Part shown: piece by piece, positions 1-9,191 of the stretch
Position numbering within the stretch: position 1 is the stretch's first letter
Layout: each line of letters opens with the position of its first letter
From: JAYVYM01 sp046593925
GTDB taxonomy: Bacteria; Actinomycetota; Actinomycetes; Mycobacteriales; SCTD01
Assembly: GCA_046593925.1 (NCBI GenBank)
Contig: JBKJQN010000102.1
Location: forward strand, 1-64,000
Reading direction: 5' to 3'
Length of the DNA: 64,000 bases
Made by a program: the position numbers and the translations under genes
The notes under the pieces: model-generated
What the model was told of the DNA's origin: nothing
What the model saw: only the letters and a program-made list of their open reading frames with translations
Databases searched by the model: none

Positions 1-347
1 GCGCCGACCTCGCCGATGAGCGCGCCCTCCTTGCCGGGGGGTTCGGGGACCAGGTCGGTGGCGCCTTCGGTGACGAGGTCGTCGGGCAGGGCACCGGCGG
101 TCGGGTCGGTGTCGACGCTGATGATGACCGCGCCGACGTCGACGACGGTCCCGGCCGCGTGGTGCAGTCGCACGACGACGCCGGCGAACGGCGAGGGAAC
201 CTCGACCGCGGCCTTCGCGGTCTCGACCTCGACGATCGGCTGGTTGAGGGTGATGGTGTCGCCGGGGCTGACCATCCACTGCAGGATCTCGCCCTCGGTG
301 AGGCCCTCGCCGAGGTCCGGGAGCTTGAAGTCCTTGACGCGGCTCAT
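1..347 (-). CDS. bkdC: Lipoyl E2 component of a 2-oxoacid dehydrogenase complex, 3' part outside window
   Basis: This is the dihydrolipoamide acyltransferase core of a pyruvate or branched-chain 2-oxoacid dehydrogenase complex, which takes the acyl group from E1 and passes it to CoA. Only the first ~115 residues are inside the window. They form a typical N-terminal lipoyl domain that begins with MSRVKDFKLPDLGEGL and has the lipoyl-lysine motif ETAKAAVEVP near residue 43. The ATG overlaps the TGA of the E1 beta gene by one base, so the two are probably translationally coupled. Whether the substrate is pyruvate or branched-chain ketoacids cannot be settled from this part; bkdABC naming follows the mycobacterial operon of the same order. 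The catalytic domain is off the edge. Confidence 0.9.
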   Translation of the reverse strand, partial: MSRVKDFKLPDLGEGLTEGEILQWMVSPGDTITLNQPIVEVETAKAAVEVPSPFAGVVVRLHHAAGTVVDVGAVIISVDTDPTAGALPDDLVTEGATDLVPEPPGKEGALIGEVG

Positions 348-1321
348 CAGTACCCCAGGCTGCGGTCGACGGCGTGCAGGACGCGGTCGAGATCGGGGAG
401 GTACTCCTCCTCGACCCGCGACGGCGGGTAGGGCGTGTCGTAGCCGGTGACGCGCAGGACCGGCGCCTCCATCTCGTAGTAGAGCTCCTCGCTGACCCGG
501 GCGGCGATCTCGGCGCCGAGCCCGACGAAAGAGGGCGCCTCGTGCACCACGATGAGCCGCTTGGTACGCCGCACCGAGGCCAGCACGGTCGGCAGGTCCA
601 GCGGCGACAACGAGCGCAGGTCGACGACCTCGAGGTCGCGGCCCTGTTCGGCGGCAGCCGTCGCGGCGTCGAGGCAGGTGCGCACCATCGGCCCGTACGC
701 CACCAGGGTCGCGTCGGTGCCCGGCCGCACGACGCGGGCCTGCCACAGCGGCCCGGGCTCAGCCGTCAGGTCGACCTCGCCCTTCTCCCAGTAGCGGCGC
801 TTGGGCTCGAAGAACAGCACCGGGTCGTCGCTGGCGATCGCCTGCTGCAGCATCGCGTGACCATCGGCCGGGTTGCTGCAGGTCACGACCTTGAGGCCGG
901 CGGTGTGTGCGAAGTAGGCCTCCGGACTCTCGCTGTGGTGCTCGACCGCGCCGATGCCGCCACCAAACGGCACCCGGATCGTCACCGGCATCCGGACCTG
1001 ACCCCTGCTCCGGGCGTGGATCTTGGCAAGCTGGCTGACGATCTGGTCGTACGCCGGGTAGATGAAGCCGTCGAACTGGATCTCGCAGACCGGCCGGTAG
1101 CCGCGGATCGCGAGGCCGATCGCGGTGCCGACGATGCCGGACTCGGCGAGCGGGGTGTCGAAGACGCGGTCCTCGCCGAAGTCCTTCTGCAGCCCGTCGG
1201 TGACCCGGAAGACGCCGCCGAGCTTGCCGATGTCCTCGCCCATCAGCAGGACCTTGGGGTCGTTCTCCATCGCCGTACGCAGCGCCGTGTTGAGGGCCTT
1301 GGCGAGGGTCAGGACCGTCAT
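347..1321 (-). CDS. bkdB: 2-oxoacid dehydrogenase E1 component, beta subunit
   Basis: This is the 324-residue beta subunit of a heterotetrameric thiamine-diphosphate E1 enzyme, which decarboxylates a 2-oxoacid and transfers the acyl group to lipoyl-E2. It starts MTVLTLAKALNTAL and carries the family blocks MGEDIGKLGGVFRVT, DTPLAESGIVGTAIG and FEPKRRYW. The length is normal for the family (about 325). The ATG overlaps the stop of the E1 alpha gene in an ATGA arrangement, and the stop overlaps the E2 start, so E1 alpha, E1 beta and E2 form one minus-strand operon. The order alpha-beta-E2 resembles branched-chain ketoacid dehydrogenase operons in actinobacteria, but a pyruvate-type enzyme is not excluded. 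Confidence 0.93.
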   Translation of the reverse strand: MTVLTLAKALNTALRTAMENDPKVLLMGEDIGKLGGVFRVTDGLQKDFGEDRVFDTPLAESGIVGTAIGLAIRGYRPVCEIQFDGFIYPAYDQIVSQLAKIHARSRGQVRMPVTIRVPFGGGIGAVEHHSESPEAYFAHTAGLKVVTCSNPADGHAMLQQAIASDDPVLFFEPKRRYWEKGEVDLTAEPGPLWQARVVRPGTDATLVAYGPMVRTCLDAATAAAEQGRDLEVVDLRSLSPLDLPTVLASVRRTKRLIVVHEAPSFVGLGAEIAARVSEELYYEMEAPVLRVTGYDTPYPPSRVEEEYLPDLDRVLHAVDRSLGY

Positions 1322-2415
1322 GACGCGAAGCCCGCCAGGTAGCCGGCGAACTGCGCCCGCTGCTCCGCGAGCAATGGCGTCTGCTCCACATATACGTCGT
1401 CGAACATCGCCAGCGGGTCCGGGTCGGCCATCTCCAGACAGCCCTTGCGGATGCGGGCCGCGAGCGCGTCGGCGTCGGCCTCGAGCTGGCCGAAGAAGTC
1501 GCTGTCGACGAGCTGCTGTCGGTAGAGGAAGGACTTCATCCGCTCCAGCGGGTCCTTCAGCTTCCACGCCTCGAGCTCGCTGGACAGCCGGTAGCGGGTC
1601 GGGTCGTCGCTGGTGGTGTGGGCGCCCATCCGGTAGGTGAACGCCTCGATCAGGGTCGGGCCCTGGCCGCTGCGGGCGTGGTCCATCGCCTTGCGCGTCA
1701 CCGCGTACGACGCGAGCACGTCGTTGCCGTCGACCCGTACACCCGGGAACCCGAAGCCGCGGGCCCGCTGGTAGAGCGGGATGCGGGTCTGGGTAGCCGT
1801 CGGGGTGCTGATGCCCCACTGGTTGTTCTGGCAGAAGAAGACGATCGGCGCGCCGTACACGCTGGCCCACACGAACGCCTCGTTGACGTCGCCCTGGCTG
1901 CTGGCGCCGTCCCCGAAGTAGGCGATGGCCGCCTCGCCGGTGTCCGGATCGCCGACCGCGCCGTCCTTCTGGATGCCCATGGCGTAGCCGGTGGCGTGCA
2001 GCGTCTGACTGCCGATCACGATCGTGTACAGGTTGAAGCGCTTCTCCTGCGGGTCCCAGCCGCCGTTGCTGGCGCCGCGGAACAGCCCGAGCAGCTTCAG
2101 CGGATCCACACCCTTGCACCAGGCGACGCCGTGCTCGCGGTAGGTCGGGAAGGCGAAGTCCTGCGGCCGCAGGGCCCGGCCGCTGCCGACCTGCGCGGCC
2201 TCCTGGCCGAGCAGCGCGGCCCAGATGCCGAGCTCGCCCTGACGCTGCAGGGCGGTGGCCTCGACATCGATCCGCCGCACCAGCACCAGGTCGCGGTAGA
2301 GCTCGCGGTACTGCTCGTCGCTCAGGTCCACGTCGTAGTCGGGGTGGTGCACCCGGTCGCCCTCGGGCGTCAGCAGCTGGACGAGCTCCGCGGTCGTGCT
2401 GTCGGCGGGGGTCAC
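1318..2415 (-). CDS. bkdA: 2-oxoacid dehydrogenase E1 component, alpha subunit
   Basis: This is the alpha subunit of the same E1 enzyme, about 365 residues. The thiamine-diphosphate/Mg motif is visible as GDGASSQGDVNEAF, followed about 25 residues later by NNQWGIS. The start chosen is GTG at 2415, because GGACAGGAG lies 8 nt upstream; an ATG 33 nt further upstream has no comparable ribosome binding site. It is the first gene of the three-gene operon and is divergent from maf, with about 165 bp between them that must hold promoters for both. I see no obvious operator there. Confidence 0.93.
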   Translation of the reverse strand: MTPADSTTAELVQLLTPEGDRVHHPDYDVDLSDEQYRELYRDLVLVRRIDVEATALQRQGELGIWAALLGQEAAQVGSGRALRPQDFAFPTYREHGVAWCKGVDPLKLLGLFRGASNGGWDPQEKRFNLYTIVIGSQTLHATGYAMGIQKDGAVGDPDTGEAAIAYFGDGASSQGDVNEAFVWASVYGAPIVFFCQNNQWGISTPTATQTRIPLYQRARGFGFPGVRVDGNDVLASYAVTRKAMDHARSGQGPTLIEAFTYRMGAHTTSDDPTRYRLSSELEAWKLKDPLERMKSFLYRQQLVDSDFFGQLEADADALAARIRKGCLEMADPDPLAMFDDVYVEQTPLLAEQRAQFAGYLAGFAS

Positions 2416-2566
2416 GCGGGCACTCCTGTCCTGCGCTTGGCACCGCATCCGGGGTCTCCGGCCGCGGCAGGGCGGTCCGGCCGTCGCTCCGGGCCGCGGG
2501 GTGAGCGGGCCGTAGCTGTGGCCAGGTGCCCATCGTGCCAGATCGCTGTGACTGCCGTCTCACGCC

Positions 2567-2572
2567 TACCAT
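2567..2572 (+). promoter_or_regulatory. -10 element of maf (probable leaderless promoter)
   Basis: TACCAT lies 8 nt upstream of the GTG of maf. There is no ribosome binding site between it and the start codon. The geometry suggests transcription starting at or within a base or two of the GTG. Confidence 0.5.
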
Positions 2573-2580
2573 CAGTCCCC

Positions 2581-3174
2581 GTGCCCGTCCGCCCGCTCGT
2601 GCTCGCCTCGGCCTCCCCTGCCCGGCTCGGACTGCTGCGCGCCGCCGGCCTGGACCCGTCGGTGATCGTCAGCGGGATCGACGAGGACATCGCTGCCGAC
2701 AGCCCGCGCGCGCTGGTGCACGAGCTGGCGGTACGCAAGGCCCGCGCCGTCACCCCGCCCGAGGGGGCGCTGGTCGTCGGCTGCGACTCGCTGCTCGAGC
2801 TGGACGGCGAGGCGCTCGGCAAGCCCGGCAGCGCGCAGGAGGCACTGGAGCGCTGGCAGCGGATGCGCGGGCGCACCGGCACCCTGCTGACGGGGCACTG
2901 CGTCATCGACACGGCGAACGGCCGCGAGGTGAGCGACGTCGCGGCCACCCGGGTGCGCTTCGGTCACCCCACCGATGCCGAGCTGAGGGCGTACGTCGCG
3001 ACCGGGGAGCCACTGCAGGTGGCCGGCGGCTTCACTCTGGACGGCCGCTGCGCCCCGTACGTCGACGGGATCGACGGCGACCCGGGCACCGTCGTCGGCC
3101 TGTCGCTGCCGCTGCTGCGCCGGCTGCTCGGCCAGCTCGACATCGCCCTGCACGAGTTGTGGGTGGACGCGTGA
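2581..3174 (+). CDS. maf: Maf-family nucleotide pyrophosphatase
   Basis: Maf proteins hydrolyse non-canonical or modified nucleoside triphosphates (dTTP/UTP or m7GTP types) and are linked to septum control. The 197-residue product begins with LVLASASPARLGLLRAAG, the family's N-terminal SxSPxR motif. It also has the catalytic-region motif VVGCDSLLELDG and the later GGFTLDG...DGIDGDPGTVVGL block. Length is normal. The GTG start follows a -10 hexamer directly, so the mRNA is probably leaderless. The stop overlaps the GTG of dusB (GTGA), so maf and dusB are co-transcribed. Confidence 0.93.
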   Translation: MPVRPLVLASASPARLGLLRAAGLDPSVIVSGIDEDIAADSPRALVHELAVRKARAVTPPEGALVVGCDSLLELDGEALGKPGSAQEALERWQRMRGRTGTLLTGHCVIDTANGREVSDVAATRVRFGHPTDAELRAYVATGEPLQVAGGFTLDGRCAPYVDGIDGDPGTVVGLSLPLLRRLLGQLDIALHELWVDA

Positions 3175-4307
3175 CGTCTCTGACGGTCGCGCCGCTGCGG
3201 ATCGGGCCGCTCGTGGTCGACCCGCCGGTCGTGCTGGCGCCGATGGCGGGGGTCACCGACGCGGCGTACCGCCGGCTGTGTCGTTCGTACGGCGCCGGGT
3301 TGTACGTCAGCGAGATGGTGTCGGCGCGGGCGCTGGTCGAGCAGGACGTCAACAGCGCCAGGCGGATCTCCTGCGGCGAGGACGAGACCGTGCGCAGCGT
3401 GCAGCTGTACGGCGTCGACCCGCAGACGGTCGCGGCGGCCGTCCGGCTGCTGGTCGAGCAGGAGGGCGTGCACCACGTCGACCTCAACATGGGCTGCCCC
3501 TCTCCGAAGGTGACCCGGCGCGGTGGCGGGGCGGCCCTGCCGGTGCGCGCCGGACTGGTCGGCGCCATCGTGGCCGCTGCCGTCGGTGCCGCCGGGGCCG
3601 TCCCGGTGACGGTCAAGATGCGCACCGGGGTGGACGACGCGCACCTGACCTACCTCGAGGCGGGCCGCGCGGCGCGCGATGCCGGCGCCGCCGCGGTCGC
3701 CCTGCACGCCCGCACCGCCGAGCAGCTGTACTCGGGCGCTGCCGACTGGGCAGCCGTCGCGAGGCTCAAGGAGGCGCTCCCGGACCTGCCCGTGCTCGGC
3801 AACGGCGACGTCTGGGAGGCCGCGGACGCCCTGGCGATGCAGTCCCAGACCGGCTGCGACGGGGTCGTCGTCGGCCGGGGGTGCCTGGGCCGGCCGTGGC
3901 TGTTCCGCGACCTCGCCGACGCGTTCGCAGGCCGGGCCGTGCAGCCGCCCCCGTTGCTCGAGGAGGTCGTCCGGGTCATGCAGGAGCACGTACGGCTGCT
4001 GGTGGCGCACCGCGACTCGGAGAGGTACGGCACCCGCGACTTCCGCAAGCACGTCGGCTGGTACCTCACCGGCTACCCGGTGGGCGGCGTGAAGCGGCGC
4101 CAGCTGTCCGAGGTCGCGTCGATCGCCCAGGTCGACGACCTGCTGGGCGAGCTCGACCCAGCCATCGAGCTGCCGGCGGCCGCGCTGCGGATGCCGCGCG
4201 GGCACACCTACGGGCCCAAGGCGGTCGCGCTTCCCGAGGGCTGGCTGGCCTCGGGGGCCCAGACCGGCGTGCCCGAGGGCGCCGACGTCTGGACCTCCGG
4301 GGGCTGA
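3171..4307 (+). CDS. dusB: tRNA-dihydrouridine synthase (DusB type)
   Basis: This flavoenzyme reduces uridines in the tRNA D-loop to dihydrouridine. The 378-residue product shows the FMN-binding TIM-barrel start VVLAPMAGVTDAAYRRLC, the catalytic-cysteine motif DLNMGCPSPKVTRRGGGAAL, the phosphate-binding VVVGRGCLGRPWLF block and the C-terminal helical domain around DFRKHVGWYL. The first GTG overlaps the maf stop. Assignment to the Dus family is certain; the DusB subfamily is inferred from MGCP and the overall length. Confidence 0.95.
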   Translation: MTSLTVAPLRIGPLVVDPPVVLAPMAGVTDAAYRRLCRSYGAGLYVSEMVSARALVEQDVNSARRISCGEDETVRSVQLYGVDPQTVAAAVRLLVEQEGVHHVDLNMGCPSPKVTRRGGGAALPVRAGLVGAIVAAAVGAAGAVPVTVKMRTGVDDAHLTYLEAGRAARDAGAAAVALHARTAEQLYSGAADWAAVARLKEALPDLPVLGNGDVWEAADALAMQSQTGCDGVVVGRGCLGRPWLFRDLADAFAGRAVQPPPLLEEVVRVMQEHVRLLVAHRDSERYGTRDFRKHVGWYLTGYPVGGVKRRQLSEVASIAQVDDLLGELDPAIELPAAALRMPRGHTYGPKAVALPEGWLASGAQTGVPEGADVWTSGG

Positions 4308-4344
4308 GCTCCTGCTCACGGACCTCGTCGATGCCGTGACGGCA

Positions 4345-4359
4345 AGCTGGTTCCCAGCT
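4345..4359 (+). terminator. Possible small hairpin downstream of dusB
   Basis: AGCTGG-ttc-CCAGCT is a perfect 6-bp stem with a 3-nt loop, 38 nt after the dusB stop. There is no T-tract. It is a weak candidate for the end of the maf-dusB transcript. Confidence 0.3.
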
Positions 4360-4379
4360 GGTCGGGCACCTGTGGTCTG

Positions 4380-4756
4380 GTGCGCACGGTCGACCTCCGT
4401 GTCCTGACCCTCCTCGCCACCGGAGCGACCGCCGCCACCGCCGCGGGGCTGCTGCGCCAGCCGGTGCAGGTCGTCGTCCACGCGGGCGGGCTCGACGTCC
4501 TGGGATCCCCGGACGAGCGACAGAACCGGAGGGGCTCGGCCCGCTGTCCGACCACCTAGCGGTCGGCATGGGTGTCGGGGTGCTCGGACCCGCGCCCTCC
4601 GTCCACTCCGACCTGCCCAGACCCGGTTCGATCCGGCTGCCGACGGGGGCCCGCCGCCGAGCGGAGGAGGTCGGGATGCAGACCTCGACCTGGTCGGGCG
4701 GCGGCGGGGTTGGTGCCAGGTGTCGCGTCGACCGCGGGCTGCGGGCTGCGGGCTGA
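4380..4756 (+). pseudogene. Possible frameshifted gene remnant between dusB and dnaB
   Basis: The 650 bp between dusB and dnaB hold no intact recognisable gene, but two adjacent stretches have the high third-position GC of real genes. Frame A runs from GTG 4380 to TAG 4559 (59 codons: MRTVDLRVLTLLATGATAAT... to VQVVVHAGGLDVLGSPDE). Frame B is open from about 4500 to TGA 4756 and contains GLGPLSDHLAVGMGVGVLG. Reading A into B across about 4,530 would give one protein with a hydrophobic segment and a C-terminal SDH-L-AV motif. That motif recalls the end of endonuclease/exonuclease/phosphatase-fold proteins. This is inference; it may also be two unrelated chance frames. Nothing else is evident in 4,308-4,955 apart from the small hairpin. 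Confidence 0.25.
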
Positions 4757-4955
4757 TCGGGTCTGGTGCCGCCCGGTCATCAGGTGCGTCGGGCCCGTGC
4801 AGATCCTGCCCGCGGCCCATCGGGCGACCCGCGAACGTCGGCACCGGCAACGTCGCTGGCTTTCGCTCCCTCGCAGTCGACGCCGTCAACCCCTGGCAGG
4901 ACCAGCAGCGGGCATGAGGACCGCAGCACCGTCAGCCCGGTCAGCCGTCAGCCGG

Positions 4956-6323
<1,368 letters not shown>

Positions 6324-6429
6324 CCGGACCGTCCTCTCCTCTGACCGCCGCTGCGCGTCGGTGCGGGCCCCTGTCTACAAGCCTTTCCGGCGATCGTCGG
6401 CGCGTCGCGGGGCAGCTCCCGGGTCACCC

Positions 6430-6571
6430 TGTGGACAGTGCTGTGCACCGGGTGTGGGCGCTGCGGCGCGTCGCTGTGGACACCTGCGGGGTCGGGTGGG
6501 GACGGCTGGCGGGGTGGCTGGCCGACACGCCCCACGACTTGCCCACATGGTGTGTACGAGCCTGTGGACAG
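6430..6571. promoter_or_regulatory. Cluster of DnaA-box-like sites upstream of dnaB
   Basis: Three nonamers, TGTGGACAG (6430-6438), TGTGGACAC (6475-6483) and TGTGGACAG (6563-6571), each differ by one base from the actinobacterial DnaA box TGTGGACAA. All have the same orientation. They lie in the otherwise gene-free 334 bp between dnaB and the next gene upstream. The rest of this stretch shows no other feature I can support. DnaA binding here is an inference. Confidence 0.4.
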
Positions 6572-6657
6572 AGAAATGTCGGCTCGTCGGGCGCCCGGCC
6601 ACCCGGCGCAGCGCCAGAACGCTGCGTGCACAGCGGATAGACGGTCCGTGAGCAGCG

Positions 6658-7215
6658 TCATCCGGCCTGCGCCGCCACCGCCAGCCGGGCCCGCCCGGAC
6701 CCGAGCACCTCGACGCAGGTCACACAGAGCCGCACCTTGCGGGTCACGAAGAACTCGGCAGCTGACCCGCAGGTCGCGCAATCCCGCTGCGCCAACGGTG
6801 CCGCGACCGCACGCGGGCGCAGCGGCAAACCCAGGGTCCGGCGGGCCTCGGCCGCCCAGTGGGCCCGCGACTGTTCCGAGGCCGGGACGTGCTCCGGCTC
6901 CTCACGAAGGGTCCGCTCGAGCGCGCGCGCCGCCCGCTCGCGCTCCCAGGCCTGCTGCGGGGCGTCCCGCCCGAGGAGCTCGCCGAGGAACGCCACGACC
7001 GTCAGGACGGGCTCGCCGCCGGCAGGCAGCGCCCCCACCCGGGCGGCGAGCTGTGCCGGCCGCCAGCCGCGCTCGATCAGCGGCCGGACGGCGGCCGCCA
7101 CCTCCGGGGTGTCGAGGGCGCGCGCGGTGAGCGAGGGCAGCACCCCGAACACCTCGTCGTGCAGGCGCGCCCCGAGCCGGTCGCGGGGGGCTTCGAACAG
7201 TGGGGTCTGTGCCAT
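6658..7215 (-). CDS. Hypothetical protein with C-terminal zinc-ribbon cysteines
   Basis: The 185-residue product (MAQTPLFEAPRDRLG) has no family I recognise. The N-terminal two thirds are predicted helical and rich in Ala, Arg and Glu. The C-terminal end has two CxxC pairs, C146-C149 (CATC) and C164-C167 (CVTC), spaced like a zinc ribbon. No membrane segment is visible. The ATG at 7215 was chosen because it starts the conserved-looking segment; no good ribosome binding site precedes it, so the start is uncertain. It lies between rplI and dnaB, the place occupied by small unknown genes in other actinobacteria. It may be a nucleic-acid-binding or ribosome-associated protein, but this is only suggested by position and the zinc ribbon. 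Confidence 0.75.
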   Translation of the reverse strand: MAQTPLFEAPRDRLGARLHDEVFGVLPSLTARALDTPEVAAAVRPLIERGWRPAQLAARVGALPAGGEPVLTVVAFLGELLGRDAPQQAWERERAARALERTLREEPEHVPASEQSRAHWAAEARRTLGLPLRPRAVAAPLAQRDCATCGSAAEFFVTRKVRLCVTCVEVLGSGRARLAVAAQAG

Positions 7216-7332
7216 GGGGGGAGCACACCACCGGGGTACGACAATCCGTGGCGACGCACCCGGCTTGTGGACAGGGCCCCAGCCATGGGGGGCCACCTCC
7301 GCTGCGCCAAAACAACGCAGAACACTGCCACA

Positions 7333-7407
7333 GTGCACCCTCGAAGCAGAGTGCACCCACGAAGGGGGAGTGCGCTGACGAAGGGGGAGTGCGCTGACGA
7401 AGGGAAG
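7333..7407. repeat. Four tandem copies of a 19-bp unit
   Basis: Copies begin at 7333 (18 bp, degenerate), 7351, 7370 and 7389. The unit is close to GTGCGCTGACGAAGGGGGA; the second copy has GTGCACCCAC at its 5' half. The copies fill part of the 300 bp between the rplI stop and the start of the zinc-ribbon gene. No coding function is apparent. Confidence 0.8.
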
Positions 7408-7415
7408 CGGTGGCG

Positions 7416-7477
7416 CGAGCGGCCATCCGCCCGAGCGGCCATCCGCACCGGCAGCTCGACAGCACCGGCAGCTCGAC
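7416..7477. repeat. Two adjacent short tandem duplications downstream of rplI
   Basis: CGAGCGGCCATCCGC occurs at 7416-7430 and again at 7432-7446 (period 16). GCACCGGCAGCTCGAC occurs at 7445-7460 and 7462-7477 (period 17). They directly follow the 19-bp tandem array, so the 300-bp gap is almost entirely made of short duplications. Confidence 0.75.
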
Positions 7478-7515
7478 CGCGGCGGACGGGGGCCGGGCCG
7501 GCGAACGGGCTGGGG

Positions 7516-7965
7516 CTACTTCGCAGCGACGACGTCGACGGTCAGGGTGGCCTCGACCTCGGGGTGCACCTTGACGGTGACGCTGTGGGTACCCAGAGAC
7601 TTGATCGGCGACGCGATGGTGAGCAGGCGCCGGTCGAGCTTGGGGCCGCCGGCAGTGACGACCGCGGTCACGATGTCGCTGGTGGTCACCGACCCGAACA
7701 ACCGGCCACCGTCTCCAGAGCGGGCCGGCAGCACCACCTTGAGGCTGCCGAGCTGACCCTTGATCTCGCTTGCGTGACCCAGGTCGCGCACCTCACGGAC
7801 CTCGCGCGCACGCCGGATCGTCGCGATCTGCTTGTCGGCGCCGCGGGTCCACCGCTGGGCGTACCCGCCGGGCACCAGGAAGTTCCGGCCGTAGCCGTCC
7901 TTGACCTCGACGACGTCGCCGGGGGCACCGAGCCCCGCCACGTCCTGATTGAGGATGAGCTTCAC
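7516..7965 (-). CDS. rplI: 50S ribosomal protein L9
   Basis: bL9 binds 23S rRNA near the L1 stalk base and affects translation fidelity. The 149-residue protein begins MKLILNQDVAGLGAPGDVV and has the N-terminal rRNA-binding domain with GYGRNFLVPGGYA, a long linking helix and the C-terminal domain. Length is normal. It is the last gene of the rpsF-ssb-rpsR-rplI operon, 7 bp after rpsR. Confidence 0.97.
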   Translation of the reverse strand: MKLILNQDVAGLGAPGDVVEVKDGYGRNFLVPGGYAQRWTRGADKQIATIRRAREVREVRDLGHASEIKGQLGSLKVVLPARSGDGGRLFGSVTTSDIVTAVVTAGGPKLDRRLLTIASPIKSLGTHSVTVKVHPEVEATLTVDVVAAK

Positions 7966-7972
7966 GGCCTCG

Positions 7973-8209
7973 TCACCTTGCCGTAGAGGTGTAGGGCAGC
8001 AGCGCCATCTCTCGGCTGTTCTTCACCGCGACGGCAACGTCACGCTGGTGCTGGCTGCAGTTACCGCTGACCCGCCGGGCGCGGATCTTCCCGCGGTCGG
8101 AGATGTACTTGCGCAACAGGCCGGTGTCCTTGTAGTCGACGTAGGTCACCTTGTCCTTGCAGAACTGGCAGACCTTCTTCTTGAGCTTGCGGGGCGGTGG
8201 CTTGGCCAT
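7973..8209 (-). CDS. rpsR: 30S ribosomal protein S18 (zinc-binding form)
   Basis: bS18 pairs with bS6 on the 30S platform. The 78-residue product keeps CQFC near the N-terminus and CSQH further on, which together look like the zinc ligands of the C+ form of S18. Some actinobacteria also carry a cysteine-free paralogue induced under zinc limitation; none is in this window. It sits between ssb and rplI in the usual operon. Confidence 0.96.
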   Translation of the reverse strand: MAKPPPRKLKKKVCQFCKDKVTYVDYKDTGLLRKYISDRGKIRARRVSGNCSQHQRDVAVAVKNSREMALLPYTSTAR

Positions 8210-8235
8210 CGGTGTCTCTCCTGGTCAGGGAAGGT

Positions 8236-8763
8236 TTAGAAGGGGGGCTCGTCGGACCAGCCGCCGCCACCACCCGCGGGCGCGCTGGCCCACGGGTCGT
8301 CGGAGGCACCCGAAGAGGAACTGCTGGAGCGGGACGCACCGCCACCGCCGCCACCACCGCCGCCGTTGCTACCGCCGCCGAAGCCGCCACCGCCACTGCG
8401 CGAGGCCTTGGTGACCTTGGCGGTGGCCCACTTCAGTGAGGGGCCGACCTCTTCGACATCGAGCTCGTAGACGGTGCGCTTCTCGCCTTCCTTCGTCTCG
8501 AAGGACCGCTGCTTCAGGCGGCCCTGGACGATGACGCCCATGCCCCGCTGCAGCGTCTCCGCGACGTTCTCGGCGGCCTGGCGCCAGACGGAGCAGCGCA
8601 GGAACAACGCCTCCCCGTCCTTCCACTCATTGGAGTTCTTGTCGAAACTGCGGGGCGTGGACGCGACGGTGAAGTTCGCGACCGCGGCCCCGCTGGGGGT
8701 GAAGCGCAGCTCCGGGTCGGCGGTGAGATTGCCGACCACGGTGATGACGGTGTCGCCTGCCAT
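8236..8763 (-). CDS. ssb: Single-stranded DNA-binding protein
   Basis: SSB coats single-stranded DNA in replication, repair and recombination. The 175-residue protein has an N-terminal OB fold (TVVGNLTADPELRFTPSG...), a linker from about residue 115 that is extremely rich in glycine and serine, and a C-terminal tip WSDEPPF. That tip matches the acidic protein-binding tail of SSBs. Gene order rpsF-ssb-rpsR-rplI is conserved. Confidence 0.97.
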   Translation of the reverse strand: MAGDTVITVVGNLTADPELRFTPSGAAVANFTVASTPRSFDKNSNEWKDGEALFLRCSVWRQAAENVAETLQRGMGVIVQGRLKQRSFETKEGEKRTVYELDVEEVGPSLKWATAKVTKASRSGGGGFGGGSNGGGGGGGGGASRSSSSSSGASDDPWASAPAGGGGGWSDEPPF

Positions 8764-8877
8764 TGCAGATCTCCTTGGGCCCTTCCCGCCTGTGCGGGAG
8801 TCGTCGGTGTGGATGCGTGCGAACGGGTGCGCACCTGCTGGGGAAGGGTGGTGACGGGGTACGACGCTTGCGCTGGA

Positions 8878-9168
8878 CTAGCGGATGTCGGGGCGCAGGA
8901 CCTTGGTCCGCAGGATCGACTCGTTCAGGTTGAGCTGGCGGTCCAGCTCCTTCATGACGGCCGGCTCGGCATTGAGGTCGACGACGGCGTAGATGCCTTC
9001 GGGCTTCTTGTCGATCTCGAACGCCAACCGGCGCCGGCCCCAGACATCCACCTTCTCCACCGTGCCGCCGCCATTGCGGATGACGTTGAGGAACGTGTCG
9101 AGCGAGGGAGCGATGGTGCGCTCCTCGAGGTCGGGATCCAGGATGACCATGAGCTCGTAGTGACGCAA
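8878..9168 (-). CDS. rpsF: 30S ribosomal protein S6 (TTG start)
   Basis: bS6 binds bS18 and 16S rRNA. The 96-residue product starts (L/M)RHYELMVILDPDLEER and is full length for the family. I chose TTG at 9168-9166 because a strong GGAGGAGG lies 8 nt upstream and the residues after it match the usual N-terminus; the GTG and ATG further upstream would sit on or before that ribosome binding site. It is the first gene of the ribosomal/ssb operon. Confidence 0.93.
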   Translation of the reverse strand: MRHYELMVILDPDLEERTIAPSLDTFLNVIRNGGGTVEKVDVWGRRRLAFEIDKKPEGIYAVVDLNAEPAVMKELDRQLNLNESILRTKVLRPDIR

Positions 9169-9191
9169 GTGACCCACCTCCTCCTGTGGAC

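Noticed and set aside
374..1342. Long plus-strand ORF opposite E1 beta
   Set aside because: Antisense shadow of a clear dehydrogenase gene; the product has no family features, only Asp/Arg/Gly-rich repeats typical of high-GC antisense frames.
4566..4756. Separate gene at 4,568-4,756
   Set aside because: Possible on its own, but no family match by eye; reported as part of the possible frameshifted remnant instead.
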